In this document: positions 43,606 through 52,782 of the stretch, piece after piece | Layout: every line of letters begins with the position of its first letter | How positions within the stretch are numbered: the stretch's first letter is position 1 | Assembly (NCBI RefSeq): GCF_947498515.1 | Contig: NZ_CANMKO010000005.1 | Location: forward strand, 285,754 to 349,753 | Direction: 5' to 3' | Length of the DNA: 64,000 bases | Source: an uncultured Pelagimonas sp. | Lineage (GTDB): Bacteria > Pseudomonadota > Alphaproteobacteria > Rhodobacterales > Rhodobacteraceae | The notes under the pieces: model-generated | What the model saw: only the letters and a program-made list of their open reading frames with translations | Told to the model about the DNA's origin: nothing | The model's database searches: none | Translations under genes and position numbers: made by a program

Positions 43606-44871
43606 ATGAACATCCTTATTCTCGGAAGCGGCGGGCGCGAGCACGCATTGGCATGGGCAACCTTGCAAAACCCCAAGTGCGACAAGCTGATCGTCGCGCC
43701 CGGCAACGCGGGTATCGCGCAAATCGCCGAATGCGCGCAATTCGACATTAATGATGGTGGCGTGGTAGCCGAATTCGTCTCTGAAAACGCCATTGATCTG
43801 GTGATCATCGGCCCCGAAGCCCCGCTTGCCGCCGGTGTCGCCGATCGCATGCGCGAGGCGGGTGTCTCGGTCTTTGGCCCCTCAGCAGCGGCGGCCAAAC
43901 TCGAAGCCTCCAAAAGCTTTACCAAGGAAATCTGCGACGCCGCAAATGCCCCCACCGCCGCCTATGGCCATTTCACCGATGCAGAGGCCGCCAAGGCGCA
44001 TGTACGTGAAACCGGCGCGCCTACCGTGGTCAAGGCCGATGGTCTGGCGGCTGGCAAAGGTGTGATAATCGCCGAAACCGTCGCCGAAGCCGAAGCCGCG
44101 ATTGACGATATGTTCGGCGGAAGCTTTGGAGCGGCAGGTGCCGAAGTGGTAATCGAAGAGTTTATGACCGGCGAAGAAGCGTCGTTCTTTGTGCTGGTCG
44201 ATGGAGACATTTGCCTGCCCATTGGCACGGCCCAAGACCACAAGCGCGTTGGCGAAGGCGACACCGGATTGAACACCGGCGGAATGGGCGCGTACTCCCC
44301 CGCGCCAATCATGGATGATGCGGTCACCCAAAAGGCGCTTGATGAAATCGTGCGCCCGACCATGGCAGAAATGGTGCGCCGTGGCACCCCCTATCAGGGT
44401 GTCCTGTATGTTGGTCTGATGATCGAAAACGGGCAACCGAGGTTGGTGGAATACAACGTGCGCTTTGGTGATCCTGAATGTCAGGTCCTGATGCTGCGTC
44501 TGGGCGCGCAGGCGTTTGATTTGATGCAAGCCTGTGCCGAAGGCCGGTTGGATGAGGCACAGGTCACATGGGCGGATGATCACGCGATGACCGTGGTTAT
44601 GGCCGCCAACGGCTACCCCGGTTCCTATGAAAAAAGCACCGAGATCAAAGGGCTCGGTCGCCTGAAGGCCGATAGTTTCAACATGATGTTTCATGCCGGA
44701 ACCACCGCCGAAAATGGCAAGGTGTTGACCAGCGGCGGACGGGTTTTGAACGCCACGGCGCGCGGTGAAACCCTGCAAGAAGCGCGGGATCGCGCCTATG
44801 CGATGGTGGACGCGGTGGATTGGCCCGAAGGGTTTGTGCGCCGCGACATTGGCTGGCGCGCGTTGGGCTAA
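43606..44871 (+). CDS. purD: Phosphoribosylamine-glycine ligase
   Basis: This 421-residue ATP-grasp enzyme makes glycinamide ribonucleotide in purine synthesis. It opens [17 protein letters not shown] and has [26 protein letters not shown], the ATP-grasp [13 protein letters not shown] and [10 protein letters not shown]. Length is normal. It is monocistronic here, convergent with the 5-formyl-THF cyclo-ligase gene. Confidence 0.97.
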   Translation: MNILILGSGGREHALAWATLQNPKCDKLIVAPGNAGIAQIAECAQFDINDGGVVAEFVSENAIDLVIIGPEAPLAAGVADRMREAGVSVFGPSAAAAKLEASKSFTKEICDAANAPTAAYGHFTDAEAAKAHVRETGAPTVVKADGLAAGKGVIIAETVAEAEAAIDDMFGGSFGAAGAEVVIEEFMTGEEASFFVLVDGDICLPIGTAQDHKRVGEGDTGLNTGGMGAYSPAPIMDDAVTQKALDEIVRPTMAEMVRRGTPYQGVLYVGLMIENGQPRLVEYNVRFGDPECQVLMLRLGAQAFDLMQACAEGRLDEAQVTWADDHAMTVVMAANGYPGSYEKSTEIKGLGRLKADSFNMMFHAGTTAENGKVLTSGGRVLNATARGETLQEARDRAYAMVDAVDWPEGFVRRDIGWRALG

Positions 44872-44889
44872 GCCGCAAATACCATTTAG

Positions 44890-44920
44890 AAAAAAGACAG
44901 GGGGCCAAACGGCCTCCTTA
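44890..44920. terminator. Bidirectional terminator between purD and the cyclo-ligase gene
   Basis: GGGGGCC (44900-44906) and GGCCTCC (44911-44917) form a seven-base stem with an AAAC loop and one G-T pair. The minus-strand side ends in a GTCTTTTTT run and the plus-strand side in TTATCT, so it best serves the minus-strand gene. Confidence 0.65.
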
Positions 44921-44947
44921 TCTAAACGCAAGCAGAGTGACGCGACT

Positions 44948-45502
44948 TTAGGGGGTCATCACCCCTTGTTCCGTCACGATCATATCCAATGGTTGGTCTG
45001 TCGCCTCAAGCGGTAAATCTTCGGCCTCTTGCGCGGCAAAGGCAAAGCCAATGGCCAGCGTCGGACGTTTGGCCCGCAACTCTTCCAATGTGCGATCATA
45101 AAAGCCGCCACCATAGCCCAAACGCCCCCCCGACCGAGAAAAGGCCACCAAGGGCACAATGACAATTTCTGGTTCGATAAACTGAGGGTTTTCGGGGATT
45201 TTCGCCCCAAATGGTCCATCTTGCATGGCGCGGCCCGGTTCCCACAGCGCGAATTTTAGCGCTTGCCCGGCGGCAATGATCACCGGAACGCTCACCGGGC
45301 CATGGGCTGCGGCCTCTTCCATGGCGGGCACGGGATTGATCTCGGTCCGGATCGGCATGTACCCCGACAGGGGCACGCTGCGATAGCCCGCCAGCAAACT
45401 GCTCAGATGCCCGGCAGCCCCGGGGGGACGCGTATCATAGGCGGCTTTGCGCAGGGCAAAGGCCTCTTTTCGTGCAACGGCTTTGCGCTCATCCAAATCC
45501 AT
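44948..45502 (-). CDS. 5-formyltetrahydrofolate cyclo-ligase
   Basis: This 184-residue protein has the family features LSGYMPIRTEINP, FSRSGGRLGYGGGFYDRTL (phosphate/ATP-binding glycine loop) and a C-terminal AIGFAFAAQEAEDLPLEATDQPLD. It converts 5-formyl-THF to 5,10-methenyl-THF using ATP, feeding one-carbon metabolism. It follows mgtE on the same strand by nine bases. Confidence 0.92.
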   Translation of the reverse strand: MDLDERKAVARKEAFALRKAAYDTRPPGAAGHLSSLLAGYRSVPLSGYMPIRTEINPVPAMEEAAAHGPVSVPVIIAAGQALKFALWEPGRAMQDGPFGAKIPENPQFIEPEIVIVPLVAFSRSGGRLGYGGGFYDRTLEELRAKRPTLAIGFAFAAQEAEDLPLEATDQPLDMIVTEQGVMTP

Positions 45503-45511
45503 TTTGCGCCC

Positions 45512-46897
45512 CTATAGCAACACCATGACAGCCAACCCAAGGAAGGCAAAGAAGCCGACCACATCGGTCACGGTTGTTACAAACGCCCCGGAGGCCAGCG
45601 CCGGATCAACCCCGGCCTTTTCAAGAACCACAGGAATGGCAATTCCGGCAAGCCCGGCAACGACCAGATTGATCACCATTGCGGCGGCGATCACCGCACC
45701 CAAGGCGGGAGAGCCAAACCAAATCACCCCGACAATCCCCATGATCACGGCAAAGGCGACGCCATTGACAAGGCCCACCAACACTTCGCGTCGGATGACC
45801 CGCCAGATGTTGGCACCGGTCAAATCCTTGGTTGCCAAAGCGCGCACGGCAACCGTGAGCGATTGCGTTCCCGCATTGCCCCCCATAGAGGCGACGATCG
45901 GCATCAACACCGCCAAAGCCACAAGTTGCGAAATCGCGTCTTCGAATTGCGCAATGACCAGCGACGCCATCACCGATGTTACCAAGTTGACCGCAAGCCA
46001 AGGAAAACGCCGCTTGGTGGTATCGATCACTCGGTCAGACAAGCGGCTTTCACCGTCAACACCCGCAAGGCGCAGGATGTCTTCTTCGTTTTCTTCGTCC
46101 AAGACCGCCATGGCGTCATCGATTGTGATCACACCAACAAGCCGGTCGTTTTCATCCACGACCGGGGCTGAGATCAGGTGGTATTGGTTGAATGCATAGG
46201 CAACTTCGCCCTCGTCCTGCAGCACTGGTATTGTTTGAAACGTCTCTTCAAGGATCGATTTCAACAACACCTCGCGCCGCGATGACATAAGGCGCCCAAG
46301 GGTGATATTGCCGACCGGGCGCAAGCGCGGGTCAACCAGAACCACATGGTAAAACTGCTCAGGCAAAGAATCGTTATTGCGCAAGTAATCAATGGCTTCT
46401 CCGACATTCCAATGCTCAGGTGCCATCACCACCTCACGCTGCATCAAGCGACCAGCTGAGAATTCTGGATAGGTCAGCGATTGTTCAACCGCAGCCCTAT
46501 CGCTGTCTTCTAGCGCGTCAAGAATGGCTTCTTGCTGCGGCTCTTTCAGATCTTCGAGGAGGTCAACAACATCGTCCGATTCAAGATCGCGCACCGCCTC
46601 GGCCAGAACCTGCGGTTTTAGAAGGCCAATCACCTCTTCCCGGATCGCATCGTCTAGTTCCGACAGAATTTCACCGTCGAACTCTTGATCATATAGGCGC
46701 ACCAAACGCATACGATCAAAGGCGTTGATCTGTTCCAAAAGGTCCGCGATATCAGCCGCGTGTAACGGCTCCATCATCGCCAACAGCGACTCGCGATCCT
46801 CGCGATCTACGGCAAACAGAACCTGCGCAACATCCTTGCGATCCAGCGCATATTCCCCATCTGTCTCTGCCACCTGTTTTTGGATGTCATCAGCCAT
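45512..46897 (-). CDS. mgtE: Magnesium transporter MgtE
   Basis: This 461-residue protein has the MgtE N-domain (HAADIADLLEQINAFDRMRL), two CBS domains (LMSSRREVLLKSILEE and VVDENDRLVGVITIDDAMA) and five C-terminal membrane helices with the PIVASMGGNAGTQSLT selectivity region. It forms a magnesium-gated channel homodimer. I start it at 46897, preceded by GGAGGT; the frame extends 23 codons upstream. No magnesium-sensing leader was recognised upstream. Confidence 0.94.
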   Translation of the reverse strand: MADDIQKQVAETDGEYALDRKDVAQVLFAVDREDRESLLAMMEPLHAADIADLLEQINAFDRMRLVRLYDQEFDGEILSELDDAIREEVIGLLKPQVLAEAVRDLESDDVVDLLEDLKEPQQEAILDALEDSDRAAVEQSLTYPEFSAGRLMQREVVMAPEHWNVGEAIDYLRNNDSLPEQFYHVVLVDPRLRPVGNITLGRLMSSRREVLLKSILEETFQTIPVLQDEGEVAYAFNQYHLISAPVVDENDRLVGVITIDDAMAVLDEENEEDILRLAGVDGESRLSDRVIDTTKRRFPWLAVNLVTSVMASLVIAQFEDAISQLVALAVLMPIVASMGGNAGTQSLTVAVRALATKDLTGANIWRVIRREVLVGLVNGVAFAVIMGIVGVIWFGSPALGAVIAAAMVINLVVAGLAGIAIPVVLEKAGVDPALASGAFVTTVTDVVGFFAFLGLAVMVLL

Positions 46898-47032
46898 ACG
46901 CACCTCCGGGGAATCTTGGGCTGACTTTAGGGCATGGGCTAGCGGGGGAACAGGGTGCTTGCGCAATGATACTGCGGCAATTTACCTTTGGCATTCGTGC
47001 GCTTAACGTGGCGCATCACATCAGGAGCCCCC

Positions 47033-48325
47033 ATGACCCAAACTTGCCTGCATCTTGGCCAAACCCTTTGGTTTGACGGCGATCCCTTTGCCAATGGGAT
47101 CGAAACAGCCCGCCATGAAACACGCGGGGCGGTGTTGGTTGAAAATGGGGTGATCCATGCGGTTGGCCCGGCTGCTGATTTGCGATCGGCCTACCCGTGG
47201 GTAGAGGTTGAGGACCACAAGGATGGTTTGATCGTCGCCGGGTTTGTGGACGCCCACGCCCATTACCCGCAAACCGGCATTATCGCGAGCTGGGGCAAGC
47301 GGTTGATAGATTGGTTAAACTCCTACACTTTCCCCGAAGAAATGCGGTTTGGCGATCGCGCCTATGCCGATGAGATCGCCGGGCGCTACCTTGATTTCTT
47401 GCTGGCCAATGGCACCACGAGCGTTTGTTCCTTTTGCACTATTCATCCCGCCTCCGTCGACGCGTTCTTTTCGGCGGCGGCCGATCGCAATATGCGGGTG
47501 TTTGGGGGCAAAACCTGTATGGATCGCAATGCGCCTGATGGTCTGCGCGATACCGCCAAAAGCGCCTATGACGACAGCCGTCGCTTGCTCGAACATTGGC
47601 ATGATCGCGGGCGTGCGTCTTATGTCATCACCCCTCGGTTTTCGCCAACTTCAACTCCAGAGCAACTTGAGACGCTCGGCACCCTTTGGGCCGAAAATCC
47701 CGATTGCTTAATGCAAACCCACCTAAGCGAGCAGACCGACGAAATCGCCTGGGTCAAAGGTCTGTACCCGCAGGCACGCGATTACCTCGATACATACGAG
47801 GCCTATGGATTGCTTGGTGAAAAGGGCCTCTATGGTCATGCAATTCATTTGGAAGATCGCGAAAAGAATCAGCTCAAAGACGTGGGAGCGTCTCTGATCC
47901 ATTGCCCGACCTCCAATACTTTTATTGGGTCTGGCCTGTTTGATATGGCCGGGTTGAAATCCGCCGGGCAACAGGTGGGATTGGCCACCGATACAGGGGG
48001 CGGATCGTCCTTTTCGATGTTGCGCAGCATGGCCGCCGCATATGAAATCGGCCAATTACGCGGGACGCCGCTACATGCCGCGGAATTAATTTGGTTGGCC
48101 ACCGCAGGGTCGGCTCGAGCGCTGCATCAACATCATCGTATCGGCAATCTTGGCGCGGGGATGGAGGCGGATTTCATTGTTCTCGACCTCGCTTCAACCC
48201 CAGAAATTGCGCAACGTAGCACCCGAGCACAAGAAATATGGGAAGCCCTGTTTCCAACCATCATGATGGGGGACGATCGCGCAATTTCAGCGACTTACGT
48301 GGCGGGCCGCAAAGTCAACGGGTAA
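47033..48325 (+). CDS. guaD: Guanine deaminase
   Basis: This 430-residue amidohydrolase converts guanine to xanthine. The zinc motif DAHAHYPQTG sits near residue 74, the substrate-contact block NSYTFPEEMRF follows, then FCTIHP, MQTHLSEQ, YGHAIHL and the aspartate in ATDTGGG. These segments are typical of GuaD rather than TrzN/AtzB relatives. The start at 47033 follows CAGGAG. It stands near an 8-oxoguanine deaminase gene on the opposite strand. Confidence 0.93.
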   Translation: MTQTCLHLGQTLWFDGDPFANGIETARHETRGAVLVENGVIHAVGPAADLRSAYPWVEVEDHKDGLIVAGFVDAHAHYPQTGIIASWGKRLIDWLNSYTFPEEMRFGDRAYADEIAGRYLDFLLANGTTSVCSFCTIHPASVDAFFSAAADRNMRVFGGKTCMDRNAPDGLRDTAKSAYDDSRRLLEHWHDRGRASYVITPRFSPTSTPEQLETLGTLWAENPDCLMQTHLSEQTDEIAWVKGLYPQARDYLDTYEAYGLLGEKGLYGHAIHLEDREKNQLKDVGASLIHCPTSNTFIGSGLFDMAGLKSAGQQVGLATDTGGGSSFSMLRSMAAAYEIGQLRGTPLHAAELIWLATAGSARALHQHHRIGNLGAGMEADFIVLDLASTPEIAQRSTRAQEIWEALFPTIMMGDDRAISATYVAGRKVNG

Positions 48326-48341
48326 CCCAATCGGGGGTCGC

Positions 48342-48785
48342 CTAACCGCGGCAACCCGGCTTACCCAAGACCATGACCCAGATATCACCGGGGGCCCGCA
48401 CCAAGCCGTATTCAGTGACACGACGATTCAGCATGTTTTTGCGATGGCCCGGGGACGCGGCCCAGCGACCCATGACTTCTGTCAGGCTGCGCTGGCCTTT
48501 TCCGATATTCTCGGCAACGACGCAGGGGCCATATCCCGTACGCCGCACCCGTTTCATCACATTGGACCCATCAGACCCGCCGTGCGCAAAGAACCCTTTG
48601 CGCGACATGTCCATGGCGTGTGCCATGGCAGCTTGTTCAAGTTTTGAAGACGGTTTCACAGCACCAAGCCCCTGTTCTGCTCGCAAGCCGTTCAACATTT
48701 GGCGCGCCTGTTGCGCAGTTGCCGATTGGCCCAAGCCGATCATCAGCGTCAAAATCAAGACAAAGCGCAACATGGTATTCCTCAC
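48342..48785 (-). CDS. Secreted CAP-domain (SCP/PR1-like) protein
   Basis: This 147-residue protein has a signal peptide (hydrophobic segment ending SATAQ, about residue 25) and a compact CAP domain with AHAMDMSRKGFFAHGGSDG and AENIGKGQRSLTEVMGRWAASPGHRKNM-type motif regions, carrying the usual His-Glu-His set. Bacterial CAP proteins are extracellular and mostly of unknown role. Start could be 48785 or the ATG at 48773. It lies 17 bases downstream of the 8-oxoguanine deaminase stop on the same strand. Confidence 0.85.
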   Translation of the reverse strand: MRNTMLRFVLILTLMIGLGQSATAQQARQMLNGLRAEQGLGAVKPSSKLEQAAMAHAMDMSRKGFFAHGGSDGSNVMKRVRRTGYGPCVVAENIGKGQRSLTEVMGRWAASPGHRKNMLNRRVTEYGLVRAPGDIWVMVLGKPGCRG

Positions 48786-48802
48786 TCCGGTGTCACAGGA
48801 CC

Positions 48803-50146
48803 CTACAATTGTTCACTCAAAGCCTGTGCTAGCTGATTCTGTTTAACAATGGCCTTCTCAAGGTCAATTCCGGTGACGTGTCCATCGCGCACCACTTGCC
48901 GCCCCTCAACCATGAGGTGTTTGACCCAGACCGGCCCCGCCAACAACAGAGCAGCAGGATCCCAGCTCCCCGCGCTTTCGATACCAGCAATATCCCAAAG
49001 TGCCAGATCGGCGCGTTTTCCAACGGCAATTTGCCCACAGTCATGGCGCCCCAACACCTCGGCCCCGCCGCGTGTTGCAATGCGCAAAGCTTCACGCGCG
49101 CTCATGGCATCAGCGCCACTGGCAACACGTTGCAAGAGCATGCTTTGCCGTGCCTCAAGGATTATGTTACCGGCGTCATTGCTTGCTGATCCGTCGACAC
49201 CAAGGCCGACTTTCACCCCGGCGTCACGCATTGCACGCACCGGAGCAATACCCGAGCCAAGCCGACAATTGGAACAGGGACAATGGGCTACACCCGTACG
49301 CGTTTTAGAAAACAAATCAATCTCTTGCCCATCAAGTTTGACACAATGCGCGTGCCAAACATCCTCCCCGGTCCACCCCAAATCTTCGGCATACTGTCCG
49401 GGGCGGCAGCCAAATTGAGCAAGGCTATAAGCAATATCTTCATCGTTTTCGGCCAAATGGGTGTGCATCATCACACCTTTGTCTCGCGCCAAAAGGGCGG
49501 CATCACGCATCAGCTCGCGGCTGACCGAAAACGGCGAACATGGGGCCACGCCGACGCGCACCATCGCCCCATCCCGAGGGTCATGGAATCCGTCAATCAC
49601 ACGAATGCAGTCTTCAAGAATGGCCGCTTCGTTTTCGACCAAACTGTCCGGCGGCAAACCGCCGTCACTTTCACCAATGCTCATCGCTCCCCGCGTCGGA
49701 TGAAAGCGAATCCCAAGTTCCTGAGCAGCAAAAATCGTATCCTCAAGGCGTGCACCGTTGGGATAAAGATAGAGATGGTCCGAGCTCATCGTACAACCCG
49801 AGAGCATCAGTTCGGCCAGTCCAACCTGCGCCGAAGTGAACATTTCCTCAGGTCCAAAGCGCGCCCAGATAGGGTAAAGTGTTTTCAGCCACCCAAACAA
49901 AAGCGCGTCCTGCCCGCCCGGAACAGCACGGGTCAGAGTTTGGTACAAATGGTGGTGGGTGTTGACCAATCCCGGTGTAACGACGCATCCCGCCGCCTCT
50001 ACCACCTCGCCAGAACTCTGTAAAGATTGGCCAATTTCGGCAATAACACCGCCCTTTAGCCGGATATCATATTGGGTCAACTCGCGGCCCAGATCATCCA
50101 TGGTCAGGATAGTATGGGCGTTACGGATGAGGGTTTCCTGCATCAC
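48803..50146 (-). CDS. 8-oxoguanine deaminase (amidohydrolase, TrzA/AtzB-like group)
   Basis: This 447-residue amidohydrolase has the metal motif VNTHHHLYQTL, then AVPGGQDALLFGWLKTLYPI, MHTHLAENDED, WHAHCVKLD and the aspartate in GVDGSASND. The combination, including GWLKTLYPIW and PCSNCRLGSGI, is that of bacterial 8-oxoguanine deaminases, which convert 8-oxoguanine to urate. Close relatives act on triazines, so the substrate remains an inference from family. ATG two codons later (MQETLI) is an alternative start. Confidence 0.85.
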   Translation of the reverse strand: MMQETLIRNAHTILTMDDLGRELTQYDIRLKGGVIAEIGQSLQSSGEVVEAAGCVVTPGLVNTHHHLYQTLTRAVPGGQDALLFGWLKTLYPIWARFGPEEMFTSAQVGLAELMLSGCTMSSDHLYLYPNGARLEDTIFAAQELGIRFHPTRGAMSIGESDGGLPPDSLVENEAAILEDCIRVIDGFHDPRDGAMVRVGVAPCSPFSVSRELMRDAALLARDKGVMMHTHLAENDEDIAYSLAQFGCRPGQYAEDLGWTGEDVWHAHCVKLDGQEIDLFSKTRTGVAHCPCSNCRLGSGIAPVRAMRDAGVKVGLGVDGSASNDAGNIILEARQSMLLQRVASGADAMSAREALRIATRGGAEVLGRHDCGQIAVGKRADLALWDIAGIESAGSWDPAALLLAGPVWVKHLMVEGRQVVRDGHVTGIDLEKAIVKQNQLAQALSEQL

Positions 50147-50238
50147 GATCTCCGCCCTTTTCGGTATGTCGAAAACCAGCGACGCCAGAAAAGGGAAGGA
50201 CGCGTCTACCGGTTTTTTAGGTTTAAGCCGAGGCTAGT

Positions 50239-51039
50239 TTAAACGTGACGTTTCAGGATTGCCAAGGCCTTGGCATGAATATCTTTGTTGGCTGCTGCGA
50301 TGGCACGCCCGCCATTATGGGCAGGCCCACCTTGCCAATCCGTTACCACGCCCCCCGCAGCCACAATAACGCCGATGGGCCCCTGAATGTCATAGGAGTT
50401 CAATCCGGCCTCAATCACAAGGTCAATTTGACCTGCGGCCAACAAGGCATAAGCGTAGCAATCCATCCCATAACGGACCAGTTTCACTTGCTCCGCCACT
50501 TTGTGAAACGCAGCCCCCTCAGTTGGGCTTCCAACCTCAGGAAAGGTCGTAAATAGAATGGCATCCTTAAGGTCTTGGGTGGTTTTGGTGCCAAGCGGGC
50601 CACCGCCATGCGGCCCCGTCCAATCTGCGCGCCCAAGACCGCCGACAAAACGTTCACCAATATAGGGTTGATCGACCACGCCTAGAATCGGGCCATTGGC
50701 ATCCGACACCGCAATCAACACACCCCACGTCGGCGTCCCTGATACAAACGCCCGTGTTCCATCTATCGGATCTAGAACCCAAGTCAGACCGCTGTCACCG
50801 TCCTGTTGGCCGTATTCTTCACCCAGAATAGCATCAGATGGCCGTCGTTTAGCCAAGACATCGCGCATAGCGCATTCTGCTGCACGGTCCGCTTCGGTAA
50901 CAGGGTCATACCCGGTTTCAAGCTTGTTGTCGGTCAACAGAGATGACGTGCGAAACAACGGCAAAATGGCCGATCTGGCCGCGTCGGCCATCGCCTCTGC
51001 GGTCGAAATCAGCTCATTCGCTAGCTCAGATGAGACCAT
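50239..51039 (-). CDS. hisN: Inositol monophosphatase-fold histidinol-phosphatase
   Basis: This 266-residue phosphatase has the metal-binding GEEYG at residues 73-77, WVLDPIDGTRAFVSG (catalytic Asp near 90) and the C-terminal NSYDIQGPIGVIVAAGG. The DPIDGTRAFVSGxPTWG form is typical of HisN-type histidinol-phosphatases, the last phosphatase of histidine synthesis in many alphaproteobacteria. Close relatives dephosphorylate inositol phosphates. No other his genes are nearby. Confidence 0.85.
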   Translation of the reverse strand: MVSSELANELISTAEAMADAARSAILPLFRTSSLLTDNKLETGYDPVTEADRAAECAMRDVLAKRRPSDAILGEEYGQQDGDSGLTWVLDPIDGTRAFVSGTPTWGVLIAVSDANGPILGVVDQPYIGERFVGGLGRADWTGPHGGGPLGTKTTQDLKDAILFTTFPEVGSPTEGAAFHKVAEQVKLVRYGMDCYAYALLAAGQIDLVIEAGLNSYDIQGPIGVIVAAGGVVTDWQGGPAHNGGRAIAAANKDIHAKALAILKRHV

Positions 51040-51093
51040 GTCGCGCCCTCCGGTCCGGTGTTGCCACCGTGCTACCGCAAGGTCGCGTCAGGC

Positions 51094-51468
51094 TCAAGCA
51101 ACGTCGGACAGAACACGCGCCAATTCAAACAAACGGCGGCGCTGGTTCTCTGGAATCGCATAGTAAGAGCGAACCAAATCAAGCGCTTCTTTGTCACCAA
51201 GGATATCTGCCGGGACATTGTCGGATGATTGCGATTGCTCCGAACCTTCGGTCTCAATCCCTTCAAAGAAGAAGCTGACTTTGACTTCAAGCGCATCTGC
51301 GATGTCCCAAAGACGCGACGCGCTGACACGGTTGGCCCCGGTTTCATATTTTTGAATTTGTTGGAATTTAATTCCAACTTTTTCGGCCAGCTGTTGTTGT
51401 GTCATCCCCACCAACCAACGGCGGTGACGGATACGTTTGCCGACATGTACATCTACTGGATGCGCCAT
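51094..51468 (-). CDS. XRE-family HTH transcriptional regulator
   Basis: This 124-residue regulator has a Cro/CI-type HTH (VGKRIRHRRWLVGMTQQQLA to ALEVKVSFFFEG, residues about 8-70) and a helical C-terminal part ending YAIPENQRRRLFELARVLSD. Such short XRE proteins are widespread in Rhodobacterales. The ATG at 51468 starts just before the HTH; a longer start at 51519 adds 17 residues and neither has a strong ribosome site. Two inverted repeats lie in the divergent promoter region to the quinone oxidoreductase gene. Confidence 0.85.
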   Translation of the reverse strand: MAHPVDVHVGKRIRHRRWLVGMTQQQLAEKVGIKFQQIQKYETGANRVSASRLWDIADALEVKVSFFFEGIETEGSEQSQSSDNVPADILGDKEALDLVRSYYAIPENQRRRLFELARVLSDVA

Positions 51469-51759
51469 ACTAAGTTTCCCGTTCTTTGTTTCATGGGCGG
51501 GCCGAATTGGGCGCGCCATGCGCCACTAGTACCAATCAACCCGAACCTGTGCGCTTCATAACATGACTTGGTACTGCAAAAATGAGGTTAAGATCAAGTC
51601 ACGCACAGTCGTAAAGATGGTAAAATTGCTCACAAATCAACACAAAGTTGCAATTTTCCCGTTATTGTCTCCTTTTACTCAACCCAACGTTAGACAACGA
51701 GCCATGTTTGACAGGGCCACCCGTAAAAGGCACTCATGCACGCAAAATCGGAGAGACCA

Positions 51760-52728
51760 ATGCGCGCTTATCGACTCACCTCACACGAATCCCCCCCGAC
51801 ACTCTTAAATTGTGCTACGCCAACACCAAAACCCCAAGAGCTGTGTTTGCAAATTGCCGCCTGCGGGCTGAATTTTGCCGATCTGCTTATGATGAAAGGT
51901 ACTTATCAAGAAACCCCACCCTTGCCCTTCACCTTGGGTATGGAAGTTTCTGGGGTTGTGACGGCCATTGGTTCAGGCGTAACCGGGTTTGAGCCAGGTG
52001 ACCGAGTGGCGGTTTTTGGTGGTCAGGGTGGATTGGCCGAATATGGCTGCTTTGATGCCAATCGCGCCGTCAAACTACCCGACACAATGGGATGGACAGA
52101 CGCCGCGGCCTTGCAAATTGCCTATGGGACATCACATGTTGCCCTCGATCACCGAGCCCGATTGCAACCCGGTGAAACGCTACTCGTCCTCGGGGCGGCA
52201 GGTGGTGTCGGTCTAACGGCCGTCGAGATCGGTAAACTGATGGGTGCGCGCGTCATCGCCTGCGCCCGCGGGGCCGACAAACTTCAAGCTGCCAAATCGG
52301 CCGGTGCTGACCACCTCATCGACGCCAAAACCGAAGACATCCGCGATGTGATGAAATCCTTGGGCGGGGCCGATGTTGTGTATGATCCTGTCGGCGGCGA
52401 CCAATTCACCGCGGCTTTCCGATCCTGCAATCCAGAAGCGCGCATTTTGACTATTGGGTTCGCCTCTGGTGACGTTCCACAAATCAAGGCCAACCACCTT
52501 TTGGTCAAAAACATTTCGGTACTTGGGCTGTACTGGGGCGGTTACCTTTCGTTCCGCCCCGATGTACTTACAACCTCGTTGAGCCAACTCATGGACTGGC
52601 ACGGTCAAGGAAAAATCAAACCGCATGTCAGCAACACGTTTCCGCTGGAACAGGCCGCCGACGGGCTCGAAATGCTCCGGACTCGCAAATCTACTGGCAA
52701 GGTTGTGATTGAAATCGCCGATCTCTAA
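51760..52728 (+). CDS. NADPH:quinone oxidoreductase family (MDR superfamily)
   Basis: This 322-residue zinc-free MDR protein has an N-terminal GroES-like domain with GLNFADLLMMKGTYQ and a cofactor domain with LVLGAAGGVGLTAVEIGKLMG (the AAxGGVG NADP-binding loop). Relatives reduce quinones or 2-enals with NADPH. The start at 51760 follows GGAGAG. It is divergent from the XRE regulator gene (about 290 bases between start codons), which may control it. Confidence 0.88.
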   Translation: MRAYRLTSHESPPTLLNCATPTPKPQELCLQIAACGLNFADLLMMKGTYQETPPLPFTLGMEVSGVVTAIGSGVTGFEPGDRVAVFGGQGGLAEYGCFDANRAVKLPDTMGWTDAAALQIAYGTSHVALDHRARLQPGETLLVLGAAGGVGLTAVEIGKLMGARVIACARGADKLQAAKSAGADHLIDAKTEDIRDVMKSLGGADVVYDPVGGDQFTAAFRSCNPEARILTIGFASGDVPQIKANHLLVKNISVLGLYWGGYLSFRPDVLTTSLSQLMDWHGQGKIKPHVSNTFPLEQAADGLEMLRTRKSTGKVVIEIADL

Positions 52729-52782
52729 GGCGCAGGCTGGAGGGCGGGCCGCTGCGTCCCAAAGGGGCGCGGCCGGGGCGCT

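Noticed and set aside
46898..47032. Possible magnesium or purine riboswitch near mgtE/guaD, and leaders of purD and pyrG
   Set aside because: No conserved riboswitch core or large leader structure was visible; spacers are short.
52729..52782. GC-rich self-complementary spacer between the quinone oxidoreductase and Gfo/Idh genes
   Set aside because: The stem is imperfect and no T-run follows on either strand, so a terminator call is not supported.
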